Position numbers and translations under genes: made by a program | Shown here: piece after piece, positions 54,251-61,926 of the stretch | How positions within the stretch are numbered: the first letter of the stretch is position 1 | Layout of the letters: the number at the start of each line of letters is the position of its first letter | The notes under the pieces: model-generated | The model's database searches: none | What the model was told of the DNA's origin: nothing | Seen by the model: only the letters and a program-made list of their open reading frames with translations | NCBI GenBank assembly: GCA_009782565.1 | Contig: WRIU01000001.1 | Coordinates: 124,001-188,000, forward strand | Direction of reading: 5' to 3' | From: Betaproteobacteria bacterium | GTDB taxonomy: Bacteria; Pseudomonadota; Gammaproteobacteria; Burkholderiales; Rhodocyclaceae | Length of the DNA stretch: 64,000 nucleotides

Positions 54251-56419
54251 CTACTGCCATTGAGTGAAGGACAGGTTTTCGTTCAGCCAGTTCTCCAGTT
54301 CCTCCGGCGGCAGTGGGGGGGAGAACAGGTTGCCCTGAACGATCTGGTAGCCCTGAGCCTTGAGCAGATTACGCTGTGTCGAGTGTTCGACGCCCTCGGC
54401 GACAACCAGTAGCCCCATGCTGTCGCCGATGTGCATGATGGCGTTGGTCAGCGCCCGCGTGGATCGGTCGCGACCGAGGTCGTGCACGAAGGATTGATCG
54501 AGTTTGAGTTCATTGACGGGCAAATTTCGCAAGTAGGCGAGGCTGGAATAGCCGGTTCCGAAATCGTCGATCGACAGGCGCACGCCGAGGGCGCGAATTT
54601 CGTTGATGGTTCGTATTACGTTTGGATTGGAATCCATCAACACGCCTTCGGTGATCTCGATCAGGATGTCATTGGGAAGCAGTCCATGCGAACGGAGTAT
54701 GGCTTCGAGATATTGCGGCAGTTTCAGGTTGTGAAAATCGGTGGGTGACAGATTGACCGATATGGACGGGATAGTGAAGCCATGCTGGCGCCATTGTGCA
54801 AGCTGGCGGCAGGCTTCGTTCAATACCCACTGGCTCAGGTAAGTCATTAAGCCGCTTTTTTCGGCCAACGGGATGAAGCGGGACGGGGCAACATAGCCAA
54901 GCTGAGGGTCGTTCCAGCGCACGAGAGCTTCGATGCCATGTAACTGATGGGTTTCGATATTGATCTGGGGCTGGTAGTAGAGCCTGAGTTGGTTGGTTTC
55001 GAGCGCCCCGCGCAGGGACGATTCGAGTGTAAAGCGCTCCTTGGCGAGCAGGTTCAACTGGCCGCTGAAAAAGCTGAAACAGCCCCGGCCTTTTTGTTTG
55101 GCCTGGTACATGGCCATGTCGGCTGCATGAATCAGGGTGTCTATGTCGTTCCCGTTTTCCGGGAACAGGCTGATGCCGATGCTGGCTGCCGGGGACAGTG
55201 GAATTTCGCCGATCTGGCATGGTGCGGAGAGTACGGCGAGCAGACGGCCGGCGAGGTCGGTGGCGTGTACGCTGTCGCATTGGGTGAGGACGATGACGAA
55301 CTCGTCCCCCGAATAACGGCAAAGGATGTCGACTTCGCGTATCGCTTCGCGCAGGCGCTCGGCGACGATACGCAGCAGGGCGTCTCCGGCGGGATGCCCA
55401 AGAGAATCATTGACCTGCTTGAAACGGTCGACATCGAGGAACAGTACCGCCAGTTGCGTATTGTCGCGGATGGCTTGTGCAATGGCTTGGTTGGCCTGGA
55501 TGTGCAACATGCTGCGGTTGGGCAGGCTGGTGAGATTGTCGAAAAAGGCCAGATGATGGATACGCGCCCGCGATTGAGCCTGTTCCATTGCCAACGTGCA
55601 CAGAGAGGTCGCAACCTCGGCCAGTTGCGTGTGCAATTTGTTCGGCCGTCGGCATACGCGGTAGTAGAAGGCCAGGACGCCGACCACATGGCCGTCGCGC
55701 GCCTTGACCGGAACCGCCCAGCACGCCTTGTAGCCCAGTTCCAGCGTTTCATGTTTAGCGACCGTCCAGCCGGGATCGTTCTCGATGTCCCTGACGAGCA
55801 CGGGTTCGCCATGAAAAGCGGCGAGCCCAAGGCAGGAAGACTGGGAACCGGGATCGATGCCGTCGGTTTGGCTTATGTATTCGGTGGGGAAATCCGGCGC
55901 GGCCAGCGTGTGTAAACGGCCGTCGTTGCTAATTTGGGCAATAGTGACGGAAATTTCCGGCGCAATGCGGCTGATTTCCTGGCAGAGCAGGTTTAGCACC
56001 TCTTGCAGCGACTCCGTTTTCGCCATGATCTGAAGGACATGGTAGCGCAGCGCCTTATGTACCTTATTGAGCGTAATGTTTCGGGCAGTGATCAGGTACA
56101 GGGTTTGAGTAGTGATTTCAATACGTGAAACGGATATTTCAGCCCACACCCGCGTCTGATTTGGGCGCTCAATGGGCAATTCCACATGATGGCCGACGAG
56201 AAGGCCGATGCCAGACTGACCGGGGGATTGGGTTTGTTGATCGTTTTTAAGGGGAGGCATCAGAAGAGAGATATTGGCTCCCTGTACGGTTTCCCGGCTA
56301 CGTCCCCATAACCGCTCGGCATTGCTATTGAAAAAAACGATGTCGTCGTCCTTATTGACCACAATAATGGCGTTTTCCGCCTGTTCGAGAATTTGAGGAT
56401 AAAACTGTGAAATCGACAT
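54251..56419 (-). CDS. PAS-GAF-GGDEF-EAL c-di-GMP enzyme, DosP-like
   Basis: This is a 722-residue soluble protein. PAS (1-118: PQILEQAENAIIVVNKDDDI, FFNSNAERLWGRSRETVQG) resembles E. coli DosP, but the region that would carry the haem-ligand His has no suitable residue. GAF follows at about 150-290. The GGDEF domain (300-460) has RYSGDEF as its signature, with S in place of the first G. The EAL domain (470-715) is well preserved: GIEALVRW, SVNLSPTDF, EITEGVLM, DDFGTGYSSLAYL, KLDQSFV and VAEGVE. It probably hydrolyses c-di-GMP, with synthesis uncertain. ATG 56419 begins the PAS domain. Confidence 0.9.
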   Translation of the reverse strand: MSISQFYPQILEQAENAIIVVNKDDDIVFFNSNAERLWGRSRETVQGANISLLMPPLKNDQQTQSPGQSGIGLLVGHHVELPIERPNQTRVWAEISVSRIEITTQTLYLITARNITLNKVHKALRYHVLQIMAKTESLQEVLNLLCQEISRIAPEISVTIAQISNDGRLHTLAAPDFPTEYISQTDGIDPGSQSSCLGLAAFHGEPVLVRDIENDPGWTVAKHETLELGYKACWAVPVKARDGHVVGVLAFYYRVCRRPNKLHTQLAEVATSLCTLAMEQAQSRARIHHLAFFDNLTSLPNRSMLHIQANQAIAQAIRDNTQLAVLFLDVDRFKQVNDSLGHPAGDALLRIVAERLREAIREVDILCRYSGDEFVIVLTQCDSVHATDLAGRLLAVLSAPCQIGEIPLSPAASIGISLFPENGNDIDTLIHAADMAMYQAKQKGRGCFSFFSGQLNLLAKERFTLESSLRGALETNQLRLYYQPQINIETHQLHGIEALVRWNDPQLGYVAPSRFIPLAEKSGLMTYLSQWVLNEACRQLAQWRQHGFTIPSISVNLSPTDFHNLKLPQYLEAILRSHGLLPNDILIEITEGVLMDSNPNVIRTINEIRALGVRLSIDDFGTGYSSLAYLRNLPVNELKLDQSFVHDLGRDRSTRALTNAIMHIGDSMGLLVVAEGVEHSTQRNLLKAQGYQIVQGNLFSPPLPPEELENWLNENLSFTQWQ

Positions 56420-56671
56420 ATAAGCTGCTGCCAACAAACATTTTAGATGGCAGCAGATTCGAATGGTTCCCGTTCTCAAACTGCTGCCGAGGCTCAACTG
56501 CTAGTATCCTCTTTTTTATTTTGTCAAGCAGTGACGATGTACCTGAAGAAAGATAGATTTTGAGTCGATCCGGGATTGAGGTCAGGGATTTCTCGATTTA
56601 ATCCTTTCGTTACGTCTTCGGCGTAAAGGATATACTCTATGGATGTTAAAAACTGCTAAATAAGAGGTCAC

Positions 56672-56990
56672 ATGCTAATTGCTGTGGTTATTTCTTTTGG
56701 AAAAACATGGATTCACTTCCGCATTCGGCGTCACTATCGCCGGATGCCGTTAGTGATAGGGTTTTTCTTTGTTTATATGGTTTGCCGAGAATATCGGTAC
56801 GGCGACACACGCATGGGTTTACCCGAACCAACACAAAGAGTGGATCATGATTCCTTTTGAACACGTGTCTCGCGCAATCCCCTGCCTTTAGGCAGGGGTG
56901 ACTCAAAAATTGATTGCTTGGTATCTGTTGATGATTATCAGTTACGTATTGGTTGCTTTCGTCAATAAACCACAGAGCTATCGTGGATAA
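56672..56990 (+). pseudogene. DUF817 membrane protein remnant, frameshifted and interrupted
   Basis: The plus-strand frames give, in order, FGKTWIHFRIRRHYRRMPLV, then after a shift near 56766-56772 in a T-rich run FIWFAENIGTATHAWVYPNQ followed by HKEWIMIPFEHVS. After a 36-bp insert they give KLIAWYLLMIISYVLVAFVN and a stop at 56990. These pieces line up with the C-terminal half of DUF817/YoaT membrane proteins (RRMPL, FIW-AENIGT, YPNQ, SWYLLMIISY). The insert is in frame but brings a TAG and contains the IS200/IS605-type hairpin. The N-terminal part is missing. The family match is from memory. Confidence 0.65.
56876..56904. mobile_element. Solo IS200/IS605-type end hairpin, copy 2
   Basis: CCCCTGCCT-TT-AGGCAGGGG with flanks AAT and GTGACTC is the inverse of 15376-15404 with one difference. 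It interrupts the DUF817 remnant without changing its frame. No transposase lies beside it. Confidence 0.6.
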
Positions 56991-57023
56991 GACTGAAGAA
57001 GTACGCCCATGAAAGGAGAAACC

Positions 57024-57047
57024 GTGGGGAACGCTCCTGTTCCCCAC
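57024..57047. terminator. Hairpin between DUF817 remnant and slyB
   Basis: GTGGGGAAC-GCTCCT-GTTCCCCAC is a perfect 9-bp stem. It lies downstream of slyB (minus) and of the DUF817 remnant (plus). There is no T tract on either side, so a terminator function is uncertain. Confidence 0.4.
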
Positions 57048-57135
57048 ACAAAAGGCCACAATCGGCTCCGTTTTGCTGCTTGGGCAATCTCAAAATACTC
57101 CCGCACCGAAAACTCCCGGGTCGTTCAAAGAATGC

Positions 57136-57606
57136 CTAACGCGTAACCCGTGTCGTCTCCCCATCTTCGACCAGCCTCACCTGCTCGCCGGGCTGGAAGT
57201 CTTCGCCATTGTCCTCCTGTACGATCGCCAGGTATCCAGCTCTGTCGAGTTGGACTGTGATTTCTACCCCCTGCCTACGGGTAGCGGTCTCTTCCAGTGC
57301 TGCGCCGCCCACGCCGCCCGCGACAGCGCCTATCACAGTTCCAACGGCTGAAGATGCTGAACCCCTGCCACCGAGAGAACTGCCAATCACCCCTCCTACG
57401 ACAGCGCCTGCCATCGAACCGACGGGACTTCTTGTACCCCCCAGATTCACCGGACGCACGCTCTCGATGGTGGCGAACCGGACTCTCATGACCCTGCGCG
57501 CTTCCCCGCGTGAATAGTCGTCTCCGCCAAGGTTGGAAGCACAGCCGCCGACGAGAAGCGGCGTAACGCACAGCAAGGTAACTGCCAGAATTGATCGTTT
57601 TTTCAT
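57136..57606 (-). CDS. slyB: SlyB-type outer-membrane lipoprotein
   Basis: The 156-residue lipoprotein has lipobox VGGC (Cys22) and DDYSRGEARRVMRVRFATIE, VRPVNLGG, then a glycine-zipper pair of helices (GAVVGGVIGSSLGGRG and VGTVIGAVAGGVGGAALEE). It ends with a small beta domain (GVEITVQLDRAGYLAIVQED, FQPGEQVRLV). This is the full pattern of E. coli SlyB (155 residues), which helps stabilise the outer membrane under stress. Its leader (57607-57700) carries GGAGGTCTCAC before the ATG. The gap to gap (57607-57911) holds no other gene. Confidence 0.88.
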   Translation of the reverse strand: MKKRSILAVTLLCVTPLLVGGCASNLGGDDYSRGEARRVMRVRFATIESVRPVNLGGTRSPVGSMAGAVVGGVIGSSLGGRGSASSAVGTVIGAVAGGVGGAALEETATRRQGVEITVQLDRAGYLAIVQEDNGEDFQPGEQVRLVEDGETTRVTR

Positions 57607-57911
57607 GTGAGACCTCCATGAGTGCGTGGTTATGGCAACTGGACACTCGACCGGTTCTACCTCACAAGTTCTGCGTATGCCCCTGCGCGTGCCCCAATCA
57701 GCATGCCATGTATCCCCCGATAACCTTTACAGTATAGTCAGATAAGAGGATCAACAGTCGCCTTTCCGGAAAAGCGGAACAAAAATCGCACATCCAGATA
57801 CGGCAAGGTTCTGCTTTGGACATTTGCCTTTTACCGCTAAAATCTTTTTTTTCGGCAGCGGCGATTCCGCTATTCCGTTGCTGATCAGGCACAACCCACA
57901 AGGAGAATTTC

Positions 57912-58940
57912 ATGCCCATCAAGGTCGCCATCAACGGTTTTGGCCGTATTGGCCGCTGTGTCTTTCGCGCCATTTATGAGCGAGGGTTACAGGACGAACT
58001 CGATGTAGTCGCCATCAACGCCCCCGGTGATTTTTCCACTCATGTCCACCTGCTGAAATACGACACCACGCATGGGCGCTTCAATGCAACGGTCGAAGCC
58101 GAAGGCGATAGCACATTGATCGTCAATGGCAAGAAAATCCCTTTCCGTTTCACTATGGTTCCCAAAGACATCGACTGGACGCAATATGGCGTGGACGTAT
58201 TGCTGGAATGCACCGGCGCTTACACGAGCAAGGGAAAAGCACAAGCCTTGCTGGCGCAGGGCGCGAAAAAGGTGCTCATCTCAGCGCCAGGCGGCGATGA
58301 TGTAGATGCCACGATCGTCTATGGCGTCAATGAAGACGTGCTCACGTCCGCAATGACGGTTGTCTCCAACGCTTCCTGCACCACCAATTGCCTCGCGCCG
58401 GTCGCCAAGGTGCTCTTCGAGTCCGTCGGCATCCGGCAGGGGCTGATGACCACCGTACATGCTTACACGAACGATCAGGTGTCGGTCGATGCGTATCACT
58501 CGGATTTGCGTCGCGCGCGCGCCGCAGCGGCCAACATCATTCCGACCAAAACCGGCGCGGCCCAGGCAGTCGGATTGGTATTGCCACAACTCAAGGGGAA
58601 ATTCGACGGTTTCGCGCTACGGGTTCCGACGCTGAATGTCTCGCTCGTCGACCTGACCTTCACCCCGGAGCGCGCCACGACGAAAGAAGAAATCAACGCG
58701 CTCATGACCGCCGCCGCCGATGGCCCGCTGAAAGGCATCCTCGCGGTCAACAACGATCCACTGGTGTCGTCCGACTTCAACCACACCACGGTTTCCTCCA
58801 CGTTCGATGCCACGCAAACGCGCATATTGTCTGGCCCGGACGGCGAAACGCTGGTCAAGATACTGTCTTGGTATGACAACGAGTGGGGCTACTCCTGCCG
58901 GATGCTGGATACAGCGCGGGCATGGATGCGTGCAAAATGA
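57912..58940 (+). CDS. gap: Type I glyceraldehyde-3-phosphate dehydrogenase
   Basis: This is a glycolytic/gluconeogenic enzyme. The 342 residues have Rossmann start [20 protein letters not shown], the catalytic Cys in [43 protein letters not shown] and the C-terminal [13 protein letters not shown]. After the second strand it reads AINAPGDF. The usual NAD-specificity Asp is absent at that turn, so use of NADP is possible. Erythrose-4-phosphate dehydrogenase activity (Epd) is a less likely alternative. AAGGAG precedes the ATG. Confidence 0.92.
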   Translation: MPIKVAINGFGRIGRCVFRAIYERGLQDELDVVAINAPGDFSTHVHLLKYDTTHGRFNATVEAEGDSTLIVNGKKIPFRFTMVPKDIDWTQYGVDVLLECTGAYTSKGKAQALLAQGAKKVLISAPGGDDVDATIVYGVNEDVLTSAMTVVSNASCTTNCLAPVAKVLFESVGIRQGLMTTVHAYTNDQVSVDAYHSDLRRARAAAANIIPTKTGAAQAVGLVLPQLKGKFDGFALRVPTLNVSLVDLTFTPERATTKEEINALMTAAADGPLKGILAVNNDPLVSSDFNHTTVSSTFDATQTRILSGPDGETLVKILSWYDNEWGYSCRMLDTARAWMRAK

Positions 58941-59007
58941 CTTGCCGGGCAGCGGAGAAAACGCTGCCCTAAAATTCCCCTTCCGGGAGGTGAATAAGCT
59001 CCGCACT

Positions 59008-59133
59008 AAATTCCCCTCCAAGGAGGGGTGGCGCGTAGCGCCGGGGTGGTGCGGTGGTCGAGAAGCCTATAGTGGTTCTCATACGCTGCTACCACCCCAC
59101 CCCTTCGGGGCACCCCTCCAAGGAGGGGAATTT
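59008..59133. repeat. MITE-like AAATTCCCCTCC element
   Basis: The left end (AAATTCCCCTCCAAGGAGGG...) and right end (...CCCTCCAAGGAGGGGAATTT) are imperfect inverted repeats of about 43 bp around a short centre. A half copy is at 32516-32559 and a smaller fragment at about 58975-58990. It accounts for most of the 322-bp gap between gap and minC. No gene is seen in 58941-59262. Confidence 0.75.
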
Positions 59134-59262
59134 AACCCAAAGCGTCGGGGCAGTTCCCCAACATGTGTTCACTCCAAAAAGTCTCTTGCGATTGTCTTGA
59201 GCCTTGCCGGAAAACTGCCTCGCCGTTAGACTTGCGAAGTTCAATCGGTTATTGTCGCGTTC

Positions 59263-60030
59263 ATGCCACGTTCAGCCCCCACCCGGCCAGTCGAGTTCCA
59301 TAACATGAATCTGGACGCGGTTCTTGTTTTGCTGAACCGCGCCGATCCTGCCGGGCTGGCCGATGAAATGCACAGGATGCTCGGCGGCCGGCCGGATACT
59401 TTCAATCAGGAACCGGCCATCCTCGATTTTTCGGCTCTCGATGTATGCGAAGGCATTGACTGGAACGGACTGACATCACTGTTGCGGCGTTACCGGCTGC
59501 AACCAGCGGGAGTATGCGGATTGGCCGATGAGGCGCTTCTTGCGGGAGCGCGGCGCGTCGGTTTGGCGGTGCTCGGCAATGCGCCGACAGCGACAAGCAA
59601 ACGCCCCCAGGTACAAGCAACAACGGCACCACCAGCCAGTACCGAAACATCGGGTGCTGCCACGGCTTCCAGTTCGTCAGCCAACACTCTGTACATCGAC
59701 CGGGTCGTAAGGTCAGGGCAGCAAATCTACGCGCAGGGGGGTGATCTCGTGTTGCTCGCCGGCGTCAGCCCCGGATCGGAAGTCATCGCCGACGGCAACA
59801 TCCATTGCTTTGGCCCTCTGGCTGGTCGGGCGCTGGCCGGTGCGCGCGGCGATGCCAACGCGCGTATCATTGCAACCTGCTTCGGCCCGGAACTGGTTGC
59901 AGTCGCCGGCATTTACCGTACTTTTGAACGCGGCGTACCTGAAAGCATTGCAGGCCGTGCGGCCGTCGTTCGCATGAAATCTTCGGCCAAGAATCAATCT
60001 ATCGTTATCGAACCGCTCCAGATCAACTAG
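59263..60030 (+). CDS. minC: Septum site-determining protein MinC
   Basis: MinC inhibits FtsZ ring formation away from midcell. The 255 residues have an N-terminal domain ([52 protein letters not shown]) and a Ser/Thr/Ala-rich linker (about 105-145). The C-terminal right-handed beta-helix follows ([60 protein letters not shown]) that binds MinD. First gene of minCDE. Confidence 0.93.
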   Translation: MPRSAPTRPVEFHNMNLDAVLVLLNRADPAGLADEMHRMLGGRPDTFNQEPAILDFSALDVCEGIDWNGLTSLLRRYRLQPAGVCGLADEALLAGARRVGLAVLGNAPTATSKRPQVQATTAPPASTETSGAATASSSSANTLYIDRVVRSGQQIYAQGGDLVLLAGVSPGSEVIADGNIHCFGPLAGRALAGARGDANARIIATCFGPELVAVAGIYRTFERGVPESIAGRAAVVRMKSSAKNQSIVIEPLQIN

Positions 60031-60058
60031 AAGCAGCCTAACCATACAAGGGGAAAAA

Positions 60059-60877
60059 GTGAGAGTCATCGTCGTTACTTCCGGCAAAGGTGGGGTAGGC
60101 AAGACCACCACCAGCGCGGCATTCGCATCAGGGCTGGCCTTGCGCGGTTTCAAAACAGCGGTTATCGACTTCGACGTCGGCCTACGCAATCTCGATCTCA
60201 TCATGGGGTGCGAGCGGCGCGTGGTCTATGACCTCATCAACGTCATCCACGGCGAGGCCAAGCTCCATCAGGCACTCATCAAGGACAAGCACTGCGATAA
60301 CGACAATCTTTTCATCCTGCCCGCCTCCCAGACGCGCGACAAGGAAGCCCTCTCCGAAGAAGGCATCGAGTCCATCTTCAAGGAACTCGACAGCATGGGC
60401 TTCGATTACGCGGTCTGCGACTCGCCCGCCGGGATCGAGCACGGCGCAGTCATGGCGCTCACCTTCGCCGATGAAGCCATCATCGCCACCAACCCCGAAG
60501 TTTCCTCGGTGCGCGATTCCGACCGCATCCTCGGCATCCTGCAATCGAAATCCCGGCGCGCACGCGAGGGCAACGAACCGGTCAAGGAACACCTGCTGCT
60601 CACCCGCTACGCCCCCAAGCGTGTTGAAAACGGTGAAATGCTTTCATACAAGGACGTACAGGAGCTTTTACGCATTCCGCTGCTCGGGGTCATCCCCGAG
60701 TCTGAATCCGTGCTCCACGCGTCCAACCAAGGCATTCCCGCCATCCATCTCACGAATTCGGACGTAGCGGAATCCTACAGCGATATTGTTTCCCGCTTCC
60801 TTGGCGAACAGCGCCCGCTGCGTTTCGTCAATTTCGAGAGACCCAGCTTTATCAAGCGCCTGTTCGGAGGCAAGTAA
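60059..60877 (+). CDS. minD: Septum site-determining ATPase MinD
   Basis: This membrane-cycling ParA-family ATPase recruits MinC and MinE. The 272 residues start at GTG 60059 with AAGGGG upstream. They contain the deviant Walker A GKGGVGKTTT, VIDFDVGLRNLDL, DSPAGIEHGAVMAL, and the C-terminal amphipathic membrane-targeting helix PSFIKRLFGGK. It ends 1 bp before minE. Confidence 0.97.
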   Translation: MRVIVVTSGKGGVGKTTTSAAFASGLALRGFKTAVIDFDVGLRNLDLIMGCERRVVYDLINVIHGEAKLHQALIKDKHCDNDNLFILPASQTRDKEALSEEGIESIFKELDSMGFDYAVCDSPAGIEHGAVMALTFADEAIIATNPEVSSVRDSDRILGILQSKSRRAREGNEPVKEHLLLTRYAPKRVENGEMLSYKDVQELLRIPLLGVIPESESVLHASNQGIPAIHLTNSDVAESYSDIVSRFLGEQRPLRFVNFERPSFIKRLFGGK

Positions 60878-60878
60878 C

Positions 60879-61205
60879 ATGTCATTTCTTGCCCGTCTTT
60901 TCGGCGAAAGAAAGAAAACGGCTGCCATTGCCAAGAACCGGCTGGCAATTCTGATCGCACATGAACACACATCGGATTCCGGACGGACAACGGATTACAT
61001 CCCGGCCATGAAGGATGAACTGCTCAAGGTCATCTCGAAGTACGTCAAAGTCGATCCCGAGGCCATCAATATCCAGTTCAGCAGACAGGAAAATTACGAT
61101 GTGATGGAGGTCAACGTCGTCCTGCCCGAAGACTCGGAACCCCGACCCTTGCGGGCCACCCCGCCGCCCCGCATTTTCAATTCCCGGCGGCCACACAAAT
61201 CCTGA
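60879..61205 (+). CDS. minE: Cell division topological factor MinE, C-terminally extended
   Basis: MinE stimulates MinD ATPase and drives pole-to-pole oscillation. The 108-residue product matches MinE over its first ~88 residues (MSFLARLFGERKKTAAIAKN, LAILIAHEHTSDSGRTTDYI, LLKVISKYVKVDPEAINIQF, VMEVNVVLPED). It then carries an extra tail of about 20 residues rich in Pro and Arg (PRPLRATPPPRIFNSRRP), which the E. coli protein lacks. ATG 60879 follows the minD stop directly. Confidence 0.94.
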   Translation: MSFLARLFGERKKTAAIAKNRLAILIAHEHTSDSGRTTDYIPAMKDELLKVISKYVKVDPEAINIQFSRQENYDVMEVNVVLPEDSEPRPLRATPPPRIFNSRRPHKS

Positions 61206-61311
61206 ATCTTGGGCGTAACGCCGGGCTTTAATTCCCGGCTTCCCTCCTGCAAGCCAGAGCGACGCCAAACTCGCGGCTCAAATCCGAACCGCGAGTTATG
61301 GGTGAAGCAAA

Positions 61312-61890
61312 CTAGCCTGGGTCAGTGTCTTTCGTCGACCCGGCCATGGCACGGTGAAGGTAGTAGCCCATCGACCAAAGCGTAAGGGCGGCCGCAACAT
61401 AGATCAGGATGCTGCCTACGATTCGCATGTCCACGCCCAGCAAGGGCGCATGGAGCAACAGCATCGGAATAGCCGTCATCTGCGCCGCCGTCTTGAACTT
61501 GCCGACGGTAGCAACTGCCACGCTCGCGGATTGACCTTCCCTCGCCATCCATTCGCGTAGCGCCGAGATCGTAATTTCGCGCCCGATGATGATGATGGAC
61601 ACAATCATATCCACTCGCCCAAGCTGAACCAGCATGATGAGCGAAGCGGCTACCATCAGCTTGTCCGCAACCGGGTCGAGGAACGCACCGAAAGCCGAAG
61701 CCTGTTTCAGGACGCGAGCCAGATAGCCGTCCAGCCAATCGGTAACGGCAGCGGCGGTAAAGATGATGGTGGCAAGCACATTTTTCTGTGCCATGCCCAC
61801 CCAGGCATCCGGCAAATAGAAAACGCCGATGAAGACCGGTATCAGGGCAATTCGCCCCCAGGTCAATATGTTGGGAATGTTGATGTGCAT
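61312..61890 (-). CDS. pgsA: CDP-diacylglycerol-glycerol-3-phosphate 3-phosphatidyltransferase
   Basis: This membrane enzyme makes phosphatidylglycerol phosphate. The 192-residue protein carries the CDP-alcohol phosphotransferase motif D-G-x2-A-R-x8-G-x3-D-x3-D in DGYLARVLKQASAFGAFLDP and the following VAD, with about five membrane helices (including LTWGRIALIPVFIGVFYL). It converges on minE. The gap 61206-61311 contains a stem AACTCGCGG...CCGCGAGTT (61270-61299) that may end both transcripts. It follows uvrC, as in E. coli and many proteobacteria. Confidence 0.94.
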   Translation of the reverse strand: MHINIPNILTWGRIALIPVFIGVFYLPDAWVGMAQKNVLATIIFTAAAVTDWLDGYLARVLKQASAFGAFLDPVADKLMVAASLIMLVQLGRVDMIVSIIIIGREITISALREWMAREGQSASVAVATVGKFKTAAQMTAIPMLLLHAPLLGVDMRIVGSILIYVAAALTLWSMGYYLHRAMAGSTKDTDPG

Positions 61891-61926
61891 ACCAGAACGC
61901 GATGTGCTCGCTCCCGCTTTGACGGT

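Noticed and set aside
56688-57059. Minus-strand 123-codon frame
   Set aside because: It is antisense to the DUF817 remnant, whose plus-strand pieces explain the coding signal better.
57698-57973. Minus-strand 91-codon frame between slyB and gap
   Set aside because: It overlaps the start of gap on the opposite strand, has no ribosome-binding site and no domain.
61206-61311. Possible small RNA or tRNA between minE and pgsA
   Set aside because: Only one 9-bp stem is present with no cloverleaf or conserved RNA features. It is better explained as a transcription end.
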